Source: Pseudobacteroides cellulosolvens ATCC 35603 = DSM 2933 | GTDB taxonomy: Bacteria > Bacillota > Clostridia > Acetivibrionales > DSM-2933 | NCBI RefSeq assembly: GCF_001262605.1 | Contig: NZ_LGTC01000001.1 | Coordinates: forward strand, 1,227,192 to 1,291,191 | Length of the DNA: 64,000 nt | Reading direction: 5' to 3' | In this document: piece after piece, positions 34,751 through 44,483 of the stretch | Numbering within the stretch: position 1 is the first letter of the stretch | How the letters are laid out: every line of letters starts with the position of its first letter | The notes under the pieces: generated by a model | The model's input: only the letters and a program-made list of their open reading frames with translations | Told to the model about the DNA's origin: nothing | The model's database searches: none | Position numbers and translations under genes: made by a program

Positions 34751-35365
34751 CTATTTATTATGCCAATGATAAAGATTAACCCCAACACTTTTATAAGTGT
34801 TTTCATCCCAATCATAATGCACATGGGGAAAAAAATTGTAATAAACGTCCCCATACTCTGCCATATTACCAGCTCCATACGCCAGTGAAGAAAAACCATC
34901 TCTATTTGTTGAAATATGTAAATATCTTTTGTAGATTTTAACTGTAAGTCTTCTATCTGTTTTCCATCTTTCAATATATTTTGTGTTTATTATTGGAGAA
35001 CGGTCAATAATTTGTTCCGAGCAAACCTTTGTTTTAAGGATTTTTTCAATATCTTTAAGTGAAATTTGTGTTTCACAGTAATTTGTACATACAATATTTA
35101 AATTGTAATCACAATTACCAAATACCTGGATAAATTCATCATTACCCTTGAATTTTGCCGGAAGATAAAGAATTTCATTTTTCTTAAGTTCTGATGCTAC
35201 TGAAAAGCACTCAGCCAAAAATTTGTATCCACTCCCATTCCCCCAAATAAGGACATAACCCTTATTGTCATGACCCGATGTTATATTCGAATTTACCATA
35301 AGTGGAGTTAAAAGAAATATCTCATGTCCTCCATGAACTGTAATAGTTTTTTGGGTTATTTTCAC
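34751..35365 (-). CDS. Hypothetical protein
   Basis: This 204-residue soluble protein is not recognised. It starts with GTG at 35365 after a good GGGAGGAG site. It contains GYVLIWGNGSGYKFLAECF, a possible glycine turn, and ends in an aromatic/His-rich tail (FFPHVHYDWDENTYKSVGVN, then LYHWH). The next gene, DUF4256, begins 36 bp beyond its stop. Confidence 0.6.
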   Translation of the reverse strand: MKITQKTITVHGGHEIFLLTPLMVNSNITSGHDNKGYVLIWGNGSGYKFLAECFSVASELKKNEILYLPAKFKGNDEFIQVFGNCDYNLNIVCTNYCETQISLKDIEKILKTKVCSEQIIDRSPIINTKYIERWKTDRRLTVKIYKRYLHISTNRDGFSSLAYGAGNMAEYGDVYYNFFPHVHYDWDENTYKSVGVNLYHWHNK

Positions 35366-35386
35366 AATCTCCTCCCATTATTGTAA

Positions 35387-35449
35387 TTAAAATTTTAATA
35401 ATTCTTCATCTATATACATATAGTCATCGTGAACATTAAGGTTAATCAC
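35387..35449 (-). pseudogene. C-terminal fragment of a low-molecular-weight phosphatase-like gene
   Basis: The minus strand here encodes KVINLNVHDDYMYIDEELLK and a stop, which matches the C-terminal region of the phosphatase-like protein at 49481-49819 (KKVINLDIPDDYMYMDEELI). Only about 21 codons remain, overlapping the end of the truncated GNAT gene. It is a relic joined to that gene by deletion or recombination. Confidence 0.7.
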
Positions 35450-35721
35450 CTTAAATTCAAACCTCCAGTTTCAGTAAATTCAAACTTCCAATTACCATCG
35501 GCATCTTTTGTACTGACACCTTCAACGGTTGTTTCTTTCATAACTTCAAACCCAAGTGATTTGTACAGTGCAATCGCATTTTTGTTACATTTCGTAATTA
35601 AATTTTTATACTGTTCATAATATTTCTCCTCAAATGGAATAGGTGATAAATTCGATTCCGCCGTGCTGCCTTTGTATTCCATTTGATACATGTTAAACCT
35701 TACTATCTGCTTGTTTTTCAT
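35446..35721 (-). pseudogene. GNAT acetyltransferase with internal in-frame deletion
   Basis: The 91 residues start like a GNAT (VRFNMYQMEY, then FEEKYYEQYKNLI) and jump directly to the C-terminal block of the fold (NKNAIALYKSLGFEVMKE, then a conserved TETGGLNLR ending). The central strands, with the acetyl-CoA-binding R/Q-x-x-G-x-G/A loop, are absent. The frame is kept, so a short protein could still be made, but it could not bind acetyl-CoA. A good GGGGGG-type ribosome site precedes ATG 35721. Confidence 0.72.
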
Positions 35722-35764
35722 TTTTTCCCCCCTTCTCTCACACATTCTAACATATGAATATTTT

Positions 35765-36421
35765 TTAAAGAATTAGCCAATTACTTGCAATTATAATATT
35801 TTTTTTACATATTATCATTATAAATTTAAATGGAGGTTTATTTTCCGCATTCTTATGCGGCTCAACAATTTCCGAAAATTCTACCAGTCCATATTTTCCA
35901 AATTCTTGTTTTATAGAATCAGAATCATAAAAAAACATTCTTACCCCTTCCATTATCTCGAAATAGTCTTTACCTAGTTGTTTACCCTTTCCAAACATTG
36001 GGGCTTCTTTTGAAATAGTAGTAAAAATCATATATCCGTTTGGCTTTAACTGATTATAGCAATCTTTAATAAACTTACCTCTCTCATTATTATTCAGTAA
36101 GTGAATAAGTGCATAACAAAATATACCATCATAAATTTTATTATCAAAAGGCATATCAATTACTGAACCATGAAAAATACTAATATTAAGCCCATTTTGC
36201 CTTGCCAGATCAATCGCTGTTTTCGAAATTTCAATACCTGTTACATTTATTCCGTTGTCAATGAAAATCTTCGCATTTCTACCATATCCAATTCCTGGTA
36301 TCAATATATCCTTAACTTTCTTTTGAAGGAAAAAGTTCTTTGTGAAGATTGCTGAATCTGAGGGTTCATACCCCCACATCATTTGATTTTCTACAAAACT
36401 TGATTCCCAGAATTCTGTCAT
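35765..36421 (-). CDS. Class I SAM-dependent methyltransferase
   Basis: This 218-residue protein has motif I ILIPGIGYGRNAKIF, the strand-2 acid in VTGIEIS, and DGIFCYALIHLLNNNER then LKPNGYMIFTT typical of small-molecule methylases. The start MTEFWESSFVENQMMWGYEP resembles thiopurine or tellurite-type methyltransferase N-termini. Ribosome site GGAGA precedes ATG 36421. The C-terminal tail (KNIIIASNWLIL) is unusual and may come from a small 3' change. Confidence 0.78.
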   Translation of the reverse strand: MTEFWESSFVENQMMWGYEPSDSAIFTKNFFLQKKVKDILIPGIGYGRNAKIFIDNGINVTGIEISKTAIDLARQNGLNISIFHGSVIDMPFDNKIYDGIFCYALIHLLNNNERGKFIKDCYNQLKPNGYMIFTTISKEAPMFGKGKQLGKDYFEIMEGVRMFFYDSDSIKQEFGKYGLVEFSEIVEPHKNAENKPPFKFIMIICKKNIIIASNWLIL

Positions 36422-36530
36422 GCCTATATCTCCTATGCTTTCAATAGTTTACAGTTCTTAAATGATACGAATTTAAAACTCACCTATTATGCTCATAAGA
36501 CTAAGAAAATATGTATGAAAAAAATTGTTT

Positions 36531-37076
36531 TTAGCATGGATTAATTAAACCATACAAGGCAATATCACATATTCCAGTGTTGTTTTTATCTGCCTGTATT
36601 CTCGTACCTTCATAAACCAGTCCACACTTCTCCATTACTTTACCTGATTTTGGATTCTTTGTATCATGTCGAGCCTCAATACGGTTTACTTGTACATCAT
36701 TAAAAAAGAATTTTATTATTGCTTTCAAGGCTTCAGAAGTTATCCCTTTATTCCAAAAGTTATACCCTATACAATAACCAATCTCAACATAGTTTACTTC
36801 TTCGCTTAAATGAATAACTGATATACTTCCAATCGCTTGATTAATTTCTTTTAATTCAATACACCACTGATAAAATTTTTCATTAGAATAATCATTTGTC
36901 CAGGATCTTAAAACTTCTCTACTTATATCAACATTTGAATGTGCAGGCCATGTAAGAAATTTAGTTACTCTATCATCATTTGCCCAATTATTATACATAT
37001 CTTCTGCATCGCTCATATTAAATCGTCTTAAAATCAACCTTTCTGTTTCAATCCTCACAGTCCCTAAATTTTTCAT
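36531..37076 (-). CDS. GNAT N-acetyltransferase, RimJ/RimL type
   Basis: This 181-residue protein has the start IETERLILRRFNMSDAEDMY, IGYCIGYNFWNKGITSEAL (the acetyl-CoA pyrophosphate loop) and ARHDTKNPKSGKVMEKCG. This is the ribosomal-protein-alanine acetyltransferase-like group, which acetylates N-terminal or small-molecule amines. ATG 37076 has GGGAG 6 bases upstream and aligns with the family start. The interval 37146-37400 upstream holds no recognisable gene. Confidence 0.85.
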   Translation of the reverse strand: MKNLGTVRIETERLILRRFNMSDAEDMYNNWANDDRVTKFLTWPAHSNVDISREVLRSWTNDYSNEKFYQWCIELKEINQAIGSISVIHLSEEVNYVEIGYCIGYNFWNKGITSEALKAIIKFFFNDVQVNRIEARHDTKNPKSGKVMEKCGLVYEGTRIQADKNNTGICDIALYGLINPC

Positions 37077-37400
37077 ATTACACTCCCTTTCAGTTTGATT
37101 TACTACCTTCTTATCAAGATGATTCCATAATCTTTTATATAGCACCTAATAACATTATCCCATTTGTACTCATTATTAATATATTCCCTTGGGGTTTTTA
37201 GGTAATAATTATACAAATAATCCTTAGTTTGTAGTTTTACACTTGTATATATCTTTAAAGCCCTATGCCTACATAACCCACTTTATAACAATAATGGCAC
37301 ATAATGGTCATAGCAATAAAAGATACGTCTCTTTACAACTTTTACGGCTACAGATGCCCACAAACAACTCATGTAACTTAACCTTCTATGTCTCACTGGA

Positions 37401-37835
37401 TTAACCTTGAATTTCATTTATCTGCACTGCAACCAGCCTTTCAAGATAAACCTTAATATCTTGTTGTTTAGCCCAATAAGAGACATTTTCAGGTCTTACA
37501 TCATCTCTCTGAATCTCAAAATCACTGCCTGAATTCAAAATTAAAATTCTTTTTCCGGATTTAAGATTAATTATTATGCCCGACTCAGGTGTTGTTCCTG
37601 CAAAATCCTTGTTGATTCTTATATCACTCGCCTGATTAAACCATTTAATGATATTATCTACTAATACCCCATCTTCTATCTTTTTTGTTCCAGTACTCCC
37701 ATAAACCTGAATATCTGAAATGTCTTGTTTAAAAATACTCTGATGCAATGGACTCTGCATTACCTTTGAATATAAAATACCCCAAGAAATTAAAAGCATA
37801 ATCAATGTTATTGATACTATTATGAGTCTCTTCAA
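37401..37835 (-). CDS. Membrane-anchored hypothetical protein
   Basis: This 144-residue protein has one N-terminal helix (LIIVSITLIMLLISWGILY) and an outside domain with KKIEDGVLVDNIIKWFNQA and GIIINLKSGKRILILNSGSD. The TTG at 37835 is preferred to GTG 37844 because GAGGTG lies 8 bases before it. The domain pattern resembles clostridial stress or antibiotic-responsive lipoprotein-like domains, but I cannot name it. Confidence 0.58.
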   Translation of the reverse strand: MKRLIIVSITLIMLLISWGILYSKVMQSPLHQSIFKQDISDIQVYGSTGTKKIEDGVLVDNIIKWFNQASDIRINKDFAGTTPESGIIINLKSGKRILILNSGSDFEIQRDDVRPENVSYWAKQQDIKVYLERLVAVQINEIQG

Positions 37836-37907
37836 TATGTACACACCTCAACCATTCATTTTATAATATTAAAGACTAACATCTCTTGCGTTCTTACTTA
37901 AGATAAA

Positions 37908-38255
37908 TTAGTCTCCATTTTTCCCGAAGTACATTCTATAACCTGTTAAGCTATCAAATGCTTGCCAGGATGTTTCTTTACATAATTTGCAAATAATATC
38001 TATCACTTCTCCCCTTATATAAAGCACAATTGATTCAACAGGGTCTTTATCCCCAATACTAAACTCAATAGAGCCTTTTTCCGTACCAAGAATGCCCCAA
38101 GAAGGATTTGAAAAATCCACATCAGGTAATAGTTCCTTTAACATTTCTAATATATCATTTAGTGTACCAAGCGGTGGAGGACTATAATCCTTTGGTAATT
38201 CCGATAGAGTTCTAACCTCATCTGGCACCTTCACTAAGACAATTCCCCAACTCAT
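37908..38255 (-). CDS. Small soluble hypothetical protein, possible immunity family
   Basis: This 115-residue protein begins MSWGIVLVKVPDEV and contains NPSWGILGTEKGSIEFSIG, DPVESIVLYIRGE and a terminal WQAFDSLTGYRM. It belongs to a widespread unnamed family of single-domain proteins often found among toxin-immunity genes. GGGAG precedes the ATG. Function is unknown. Confidence 0.62.
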   Translation of the reverse strand: MSWGIVLVKVPDEVRTLSELPKDYSPPPLGTLNDILEMLKELLPDVDFSNPSWGILGTEKGSIEFSIGDKDPVESIVLYIRGEVIDIICKLCKETSWQAFDSLTGYRMYFGKNGD

Positions 38256-38402
38256 ATTCTCACTCCCTTACCACTTTAAACTACTTTTGAATGACAAATT
38301 TTATCACTAATACCATCCACTACTTACTATACCTTTTACCTCATCCTCAAGGTCATATACTGCAATAACCTGACATCCTTATTGACCATTTGGCAATTTA
38401 CG

Positions 38403-39491
38403 CTATGGTATTAACTCAAAATAAGGACTTCCAGACTTTTTATCGTTTTTATCAATCGGTTCAATCTTTCCCCATAAAGTATTCAAATCGGACCCACTTT
38501 TTTCAAAACTCAATAGGATGTCTCCAACTTCATAAGGTTGGAATCTGTTGTCTGGCAAATACTTGTCAAACCTAAGTTTTATTGAATTTTTATCACCATC
38601 AACTTTTGCCCTTAATCTTTCAATTGTTTGAAATCCATCGATACTTATATCAGCATAATAATTTCCCTCTTCTTTGTATATGGAAATTCCATAAAACATG
38701 TTTTGGTCTGGAGGAACAAACTCTGAAAACGAATAATTACCAACCCACGTTTCCAATAAGGAATCATCAGACTTTTCAGCAATAGGAGTAACATTAATTA
38801 ATTGTATCTCAATTGAATCTCTTTCAGCACCATATCCACTTCGATAATTTATCAATCCCTTATCTTTCTCCCAAATAAACGATTCATAATATCCTGTTCC
38901 AACCAAATTATTATAAGAGTAATACTCCCGTTTATTTCCATCCACTTTCAGATAGTGGTGCCATCCATGTTCTTCATTGCTTAAAGTATCTTTTATTTCT
39001 TTATCCTGACAAACAACAACGCTATCATTTGGCATTTCTTTATTCCTTATTAACTTATTTAGATTTTCTTTAGTTGGTTCTATTTTGTATATTTTATCTT
39101 TCTGAACACAAAAGTATCCTAAACTTAAACGCTCCGTAGAAACACCATCTATTGAATCAAGTTTCAATTCATATATTCTTCCGCTTTTTGCAGATGTCAC
39201 CTCATTAATATGAAGTTTTACATCTTTTTCAACTGGTTCGTCAAATAGAAACCTTCCATTATAATTCAACTCCGAAACACTGTCTTTAAAGAAAAATGCA
39301 TTATCTACATTTTCTTTATCAGAATTGTTATACTTTGAATCTGCTTTATTAGTATTTAAATCACTTTGTTCTGGCTCTAAACTACTTGAACTAGCATGTG
39401 GCTGAGATAAATTTGAAGAATCATTTGTTTTTCCGCACCCTGAAGCAACTATCAATCCAAGCATTAAAATAATAATTAGTATTTTTTTCAT
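38403..39491 (-). CDS. Lipoprotein of unknown function
   Basis: This 362-residue exported lipoprotein has the signal MKKILIIILMLGLIVASGC with the lipid Cys in ASGC, then a Ser/Asn-rich spacer (20-60) and two probable beta-rich domains: one around SELNYNGRFLFDEPVEKDVK, the other from LLETWVGNYSFSEFVPPDQN to the end. No family is recognised. ATG 39491 is chosen for the signal peptide; an upstream ATG would bury it. It follows the 39538-40002 gene closely. Confidence 0.68.
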   Translation of the reverse strand: MKKILIIILMLGLIVASGCGKTNDSSNLSQPHASSSSLEPEQSDLNTNKADSKYNNSDKENVDNAFFFKDSVSELNYNGRFLFDEPVEKDVKLHINEVTSAKSGRIYELKLDSIDGVSTERLSLGYFCVQKDKIYKIEPTKENLNKLIRNKEMPNDSVVVCQDKEIKDTLSNEEHGWHHYLKVDGNKREYYSYNNLVGTGYYESFIWEKDKGLINYRSGYGAERDSIEIQLINVTPIAEKSDDSLLETWVGNYSFSEFVPPDQNMFYGISIYKEEGNYYADISIDGFQTIERLRAKVDGDKNSIKLRFDKYLPDNRFQPYEVGDILLSFEKSGSDLNTLWGKIEPIDKNDKKSGSPYFELIP

Positions 39492-39537
39492 TAAATCACA
39501 TCTCACTTTCAAAATATCTGCGGTAATATTCAATAAT

Positions 39538-40002
39538 TTAAGTTTCTTTACCATAGCTTATTGAATAATACCAAGCAATTGTATTCACATCTAAAGCATA
39601 CATTTGTTTATTCCATCGATTAGAATTGTAAGGAATCTTAATTATTCCATTTTGTCCAAGTTCGGCTAATTTGCAGTCCATCCATACAATTTCATCCGTT
39701 GAATCTGAAATTTCAATATTAATATAAATAGGAATATAACTTTGGTCTGATACCAACACACACATGCCTATAATACTAATTTTGTTCTTACCTGTCATTA
39801 ATATTTGGCCTTCATATATTCCATCTAAACTCTCATATTCCCAATCATCGTATTTTTTCCTAAGTTCCAACGAAATAAAAGTCTCGAAAAGACTAAGAGC
39901 CTCTCTTAATTCCTCGGAATCATAAATATCAACTCCAGATTCGAATTTATTAATTATTATACCGATTAGTTTACTTAATGATTTTTCAATCTTTTGAGTC
40001 AA
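39538..40002 (-). CDS. Hypothetical protein, possible immunity-type single domain
   Basis: This 154-residue soluble protein starts with TTG at 40002 after GGGGATG. It has a helical first half (LSKLIGIIINKFESG) and a beta-rich second half (DGIYEGQILMTGKNKISIIG, YIPIYINIEIS). It is not recognised. Its position between a NADAR gene and a lipoprotein gene gives no clear function. Confidence 0.55.
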   Translation of the reverse strand: MTQKIEKSLSKLIGIIINKFESGVDIYDSEELREALSLFETFISLELRKKYDDWEYESLDGIYEGQILMTGKNKISIIGMCVLVSDQSYIPIYINIEISDSTDEIVWMDCKLAELGQNGIIKIPYNSNRWNKQMYALDVNTIAWYYSISYGKET

Positions 40003-40028
40003 TAAACAGCATCCCCATAAACTTATAA

Positions 40029-40907
40029 TTAACTGAACTCTTCATGTAATGCTTTTAAATCAAGTTTATCAACATTATGGCAAACACGGATAAGTTCGTC
40101 TCGTACCTCCATCAAAGCAAACCCCAATAGGTTCTGTCCTTTCCACTCCAGAGGATTTTCAATATGTTCATCGTCAGCCGCCATTCCAATTCCCCATATT
40201 TTATCATAAGGGCTAGCTTCAACAAGCACTCGATTTTTTGTTTCTATCAAAAATCTCCTAAGACTTTCATTTTGGAGAAATTTTGCATAATTACCATTAA
40301 GAACTATGGAGTACCGCTTTTCCTTCCACACCTCTTCATCAAAACTTTTAACTTTCCTACCTAACTCCTTTATCTGCTTAGGATGTTTACTTTTCAGTAT
40401 CTCCTGTAATGTTTCTTCATCTTCAAACAATCTTGCCTTTTCAGCCATCATATACTGCTCCATACAGCAGTAATCGTCTATGTCAATTGAAAAGTCAGAC
40501 ATCCACCATTGGCTTAAGCAGGTTTTTGTAATAATACCATCAGTAGACGGCTGGTGTCTCCAGAAAAACAGATACTTAATCTTTTTACCTTCACGGAAAT
40601 CCTTTTGTAAACTATCAATTGAATACTTCATTTTACCGTCTTTATGCCAATAAAGATACCCATCATCATCATAAGAATCTTCCTCATTTTCTTCCCCTTC
40701 ATAAAAATCGAGCCATCCCTTTGGTGGTGGAAACATTAGTTGAAACTGCCTCTGCTCATCAATAGAAAGAGCAGAATACCAGTCACCAAATTCATATCTG
40801 TATTCTTCTCCACTCCCCATTCTCCAACCTATACTTCCACTACTTATATGCGGATACATTAGCCACAGAGGAGCCATAGGATTGTTTATATCATATTTTT
40901 TCTTCAT
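40029..40907 (-). CDS. NADAR-domain protein (ADP-ribose-related N-glycosidase fold)
   Basis: This 292-residue protein has an N-terminal Trp/Tyr-rich domain (YRYEFGDWYSALSIDEQRQF, PPPKGWLDFYEG) and a C-terminal NADAR/YbiA domain (about 110-290): FFWRHQ, LSQWWMSDFSID, MEQYMMAEKARLFED, KYSIVLNGNYAKFLQN-like text and DKIWGIGMA. The Glu in MEQYMMAEKA and the Asp-Trp-Gly region form the expected active site. NADAR enzymes hydrolyse N-glycosidic bonds in riboflavin intermediates or reverse ADP-ribosylation of DNA guanine, and some serve as antitoxins. ATG 40907 follows AAGGAG. In this island an antitoxin or defence role is plausible. Confidence 0.8.
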   Translation of the reverse strand: MKKKYDINNPMAPLWLMYPHISSGSIGWRMGSGEEYRYEFGDWYSALSIDEQRQFQLMFPPPKGWLDFYEGEENEEDSYDDDGYLYWHKDGKMKYSIDSLQKDFREGKKIKYLFFWRHQPSTDGIITKTCLSQWWMSDFSIDIDDYCCMEQYMMAEKARLFEDEETLQEILKSKHPKQIKELGRKVKSFDEEVWKEKRYSIVLNGNYAKFLQNESLRRFLIETKNRVLVEASPYDKIWGIGMAADDEHIENPLEWKGQNLLGFALMEVRDELIRVCHNVDKLDLKALHEEFS

Positions 40908-41012
40908 ACTTTTTCTCCTTAAACTAATTTCAAATTTCCAAATCTTATTTAAACTAACATAAACATTTGCTATTCTATCTTTCAAATCTTAATAAAGTCT
41001 CATTTCTCATAT

Positions 41013-42035
41013 TTAAGCTCTATATTTTAACATTTTTATTATGAAAAATACTATCAAAGCTAAAATCAAAACAGGTACTCCCAGGACCATTATAATGGCT
41101 TTAAACCATCTCAAATTCAACTTCTTGTCTATAGCTTCATATATTTTTTGAGCGGCATTAAGTGACTTATAAACTTGAAATTCAAGGTTCTTTTCTGGTA
41201 GAGTAGCAAAATGACCTGTATATATTCCTTTCTCACTTTTTACTTCATATAAATCGAGATTACTTTCTATAATTTTATAGCCTTTGGGAATCTTGACAGT
41301 TATATTTAAATCCCGAAAGCCCTTCCAGTACTTCGCAGGTTCTAGAAAATAGTTATAGATGTATGTATAGTCCCTGGTCTTATATCTGTCTTCTCCTCCA
41401 ATCTGATTATATGAAACCTTAAGCTCACTTGTAGAATTAGCTGGTATTGTAATATCAAAAAGTATTAATACAACTAAATCACTTCGATAAGCTGTATTAA
41501 TCAGTTCGCCACTAACAGGGTCTCTGTCAATATATTTTGTAATATCAAAGTCTTCTGCATTAATTGCTGATTTCATATGGTGCAGAATTTCTTCAAAAGT
41601 AAGATTTTTCATGCTGTTTTTTATATATATGCCTTTACCACCTGAACCATCAGAAGCATCAAAAAGAATATTAGGTATTAACTTAATTTTAGGTATGATT
41701 TGCTTTTCATCAAAAGACACCTTAGCATTGAAATATTTATCCTGCTTATCCCAGTTATTTAAATACCCACCTACGTAAGGAAAAGCAATTGAATATGTTT
41801 CCGATTTTTCAGCCCCATTTCTCAATGTATATTTAGCTGTAACATTAGCTTTGTATGGGTCTTCATCGGCAGTTAAATCAAAAGTCAAATCTTCTTTTAA
41901 AACTTCCACAGAATTGCTCTTTAAAGGAAGTACATTGAAACCTGGAGGCGGCTCACTTCTCCATGGTCCACTGTTAGCGTATGTATAATTACACACACAT
42001 AATACCAGCAATATTACTAAAAATAATTTTTTCAC
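41013..42035 (-). CDS. Exported protein with C-terminal membrane anchor
   Basis: This protein of about 340 residues has an N-terminal signal peptide (KKLFLVILLVLCVCNYTYA), a long beta-rich outer domain with VTAKYTLRNGAEKSETYSI and SELKVSYNQIGGEDR, and a C-terminal membrane helix (AIIMVLGVPVLILALIVFFI) ending in basic residues. It is type I in topology, so the domain faces outward. GTG 42035 (spacing after AAGGTGA) or GTG 42044 is the start. No family is recognised. Confidence 0.65.
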   Translation of the reverse strand: MKKLFLVILLVLCVCNYTYANSGPWRSEPPPGFNVLPLKSNSVEVLKEDLTFDLTADEDPYKANVTAKYTLRNGAEKSETYSIAFPYVGGYLNNWDKQDKYFNAKVSFDEKQIIPKIKLIPNILFDASDGSGGKGIYIKNSMKNLTFEEILHHMKSAINAEDFDITKYIDRDPVSGELINTAYRSDLVVLILFDITIPANSTSELKVSYNQIGGEDRYKTRDYTYIYNYFLEPAKYWKGFRDLNITVKIPKGYKIIESNLDLYEVKSEKGIYTGHFATLPEKNLEFQVYKSLNAAQKIYEAIDKKLNLRWFKAIIMVLGVPVLILALIVFFIIKMLKYRA

Positions 42036-42119
42036 ACTTATCACCTTATTTAACAGTTTTAAGTTCTTTATTCCCTAATGCTCCAAGATTAATATTAATC
42101 TTTTCAACCAATTATTTAT

Positions 42120-42974
42120 TTACTTTCGACTGTGGGGTGGATTGTCCCCACCACTCTCCAATTCACTAGAACTATTGGGCACCACCTTAAATCTCCAGTA
42201 ATGCTTTCCAATGGGCTGTATACAACCATCATAACTGTAATCCTTTGTATTCCATGTCTCTGTTAGAGTAATTATATAGTTAAGTTTCTGAGGTTCCTCA
42301 ACCTTAGTCTCAAGCTGAACAGGAATCCTCTTATCCTCCCTATTAACATAAGTTTCTATTTTTTCTACTGAGTGCGGAAAGTTAAGATTATCAAGCTTCT
42401 CCTTCACAAAATTGGGGTTAGTAAACAACATCGAAATTGCATCATCAGCATCATAGTCAATTCTTGTTGCCCTATGCCCGTCATAATTTCCATATCCCAG
42501 TATAATACCAATAGAACTATCTATTCCTGGAATTTCATACACAGTCCCACCTTCGTTGGTATTACCGATTTCATTTCCTACCATAGGTCCACACCTATCA
42601 TCCACTCTATATACCTGATTATTCCATACAATCTGGCATGGGATACATTGATGCGAATGGGCAGGAATACTATCAGTTTTTGCGTCATACCAGCCACCAG
42701 TAACTGTTTTCTTCCATTCAATAAGCTTATCAGATTCTATTGGTTTCGGAGGATATTTATAATATTTAAGTTCATCATCTGATGCAGTAAGAGGATTCCA
42801 CGACTCAGTCGGCAAATGTGCCTCTTTTGTGTAGTCATGTTTCTCCTTAGTTTGTGGCGTAGGAGTTTCATAATTATGTTGTGTTGCTATATCTGTTGAT
42901 TCTATTCCACTATACTTTTGACAACCAGAAAGTAACAGAATAAATACTATAAAAATAAAAACTATTTTTTTCAT
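42120..42974 (-). CDS. Lipoprotein of unknown function
   Basis: This 284-residue exported protein has the signal MKKIVFIFIVFILLLSGC with a lipobox at LSGC. The mature part has a His/Cys-bearing stretch (IPAHSHQCIPCQIVW, DDRCGPMVG) that could bind a metal, and later YIITLTETWNTKDYSYDG. It lies between another lipoprotein and a membrane-anchored protein on the same strand with short gaps, so the three may form an operon of surface proteins. No family is recognised. Confidence 0.65.
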   Translation of the reverse strand: MKKIVFIFIVFILLLSGCQKYSGIESTDIATQHNYETPTPQTKEKHDYTKEAHLPTESWNPLTASDDELKYYKYPPKPIESDKLIEWKKTVTGGWYDAKTDSIPAHSHQCIPCQIVWNNQVYRVDDRCGPMVGNEIGNTNEGGTVYEIPGIDSSIGIILGYGNYDGHRATRIDYDADDAISMLFTNPNFVKEKLDNLNFPHSVEKIETYVNREDKRIPVQLETKVEEPQKLNYIITLTETWNTKDYSYDGCIQPIGKHYWRFKVVPNSSSELESGGDNPPHSRK

Positions 42975-42998
42975 AATCCTAATACCTCATTCTTTTTC

Positions 42999-43943
42999 TC
43001 AATTCTTCGCTTCCTTTGTATCTCGTAAGTAAATTACACAACTGGCTCCAGTTTGGTTTCCATCCGCATCTGCAATTATATCATATAGGTCATTTGCCAG
43101 AGTAACAGTTTTACCATCAATGGTTTTGCATTGCCTTGATATAATCCCTTTCCATTCCCATTGACCATATTGTGGTGTAACTTTGCCAACGTCATAAACC
43201 TCCTTGGGCTTCCCATTTCTCATGACACGAATAATAACTTCTTTTGCGGTACAGCCGTCTCCTGTCACAACAGCCTTATCACCACCTCTGAGAACCACAT
43301 TATCTCCACCTGCACTAAATTCAGATTTTACATCAACCTCTTTAACAATCGGCATATCATCTTTCCAACTTTCCTTAAGATACTTTGCGACATCCCTGGA
43401 AAAAATGGTGTAGTATTCATCGAGACCGTCTTTCTGAATATTCAATACAAACCTGTCATCAAGAGTAGAAGCAGACCAACCATCCTTAAATGATTTGGTT
43501 GTGTAGTCAGTCCAAGCATATATCTTACTTCCATCTTTAAGCCCAAAATGGATTCCAATAGGTCTTGCTTCGGAATTGATTACACTTATTTCTGTTTTAG
43601 TTGATATAATCTTTCCAGTTCCAGCATTGATTAAGGCAACTATTTTACTGATTTTCTGGTCGTCATGTCTTGGAAACAAAGCCTTTGTGTGAATATGTAA
43701 ACCGCCTTGCATTGTTACGTATTCAATATCACTGAGATTTATAAATGTATCAGCATTCTTATTATCTTGTTTTAGCTGGTTAGTCGGGAAAACTTTCTGG
43801 TTTCCATTAACAGACGAGGCATCTTTAGTCGTAGTAACAGTATTAGCCACAGAATGATTCTGTGCTGTTTTTGAATTTTTCTCAGAACATCCTGATAGTA
43901 ATGTTAAAAATATAAATACAAGCAGAACAATATGTATTTTCAT
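42999..43943 (-). CDS. Lipoprotein of unknown function
   Basis: This 314-residue protein has signal MKIHIVLLVFIFLTLLSGC and a low-complexity Ser/Thr/Asn spacer (20-65), followed by two beta-rich regions (ISKIVALINAGTGKII, IGIHFGLKDGSKIYAWTDY, then VVLRGGDKAVVTGDGCTAKE). It is first of three surface-protein genes read leftwards, 24 bp before the next. GGAGG precedes the ATG. It is not recognised. Confidence 0.65.
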   Translation of the reverse strand: MKIHIVLLVFIFLTLLSGCSEKNSKTAQNHSVANTVTTTKDASSVNGNQKVFPTNQLKQDNKNADTFINLSDIEYVTMQGGLHIHTKALFPRHDDQKISKIVALINAGTGKIISTKTEISVINSEARPIGIHFGLKDGSKIYAWTDYTTKSFKDGWSASTLDDRFVLNIQKDGLDEYYTIFSRDVAKYLKESWKDDMPIVKEVDVKSEFSAGGDNVVLRGGDKAVVTGDGCTAKEVIIRVMRNGKPKEVYDVGKVTPQYGQWEWKGIISRQCKTIDGKTVTLANDLYDIIADADGNQTGASCVIYLRDTKEAKN

Positions 43944-44207
43944 TTATTCCTCCGTCAAGGCTTATAATCCACTTTTCATCCCACTTTATGTGTCTTACAT
44001 TGATTTCTAATATAAAGACGAATTATTAATACAAATTGTTCCATTAAATAAAAATTTATTGCCAACTTTACAGTTTTGTAATAACCAGTTATGTCATTTG
44101 TATTACATTACTGTTTTGCAATAAACCTAAAATTTAAAACCCATATACCCTACGTTACATTGACATTTCTTTTAACGTGCTAATATAAATCGATTAAAAT
44201 TTACTGA

Positions 44208-44483
44208 TTATTTATCCCAGGTAATGTCCCAGCCGTCAAGCAATCGCCAACAAAACATTTCACAAAAATCTGCAAAGAATTTCTCACAAATACAGCAGGA
44301 AACATCCTCTTCATCTGGGACAAACCAATAGATTCTATTGTTGTTTACTTCTTCATAACAAAATATGCAATGTTTAAGATGTGGTAAGTACTTTGTTATT
44401 TCCGCACCGTTAGTAGGGTTTATACCTTGCCCTTTCAGATACTCGACATTATTCAGTAGTCTCCAATCATCTTTTTCAAACAT
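44208..44483 (-). CDS. Small Cys-rich hypothetical protein
   Basis: This 91-residue soluble protein has HCIFCYEEV followed by SCCICEKFF and FCEMFCW. The paired C-x2-C motifs suggest a zinc knuckle. It begins MFEKDDWRLLNNVEYLKGQG, which resembles small proteins linked to toxin-immunity loci. ATG 44483 is chosen for GGAAGAG upstream. It is otherwise unrecognised. Confidence 0.58.
   Translation of the reverse strand: MFEKDDWRLLNNVEYLKGQGINPTNGAEITKYLPHLKHCIFCYEEVNNNRIYWFVPDEEDVSCCICEKFFADFCEMFCWRLLDGWDITWDK

Noticed and set aside
37146..37400. Possible hidden gene or RNA in the interval
   Set aside because: No start signal, conserved motif or stable hairpin was seen on either strand.
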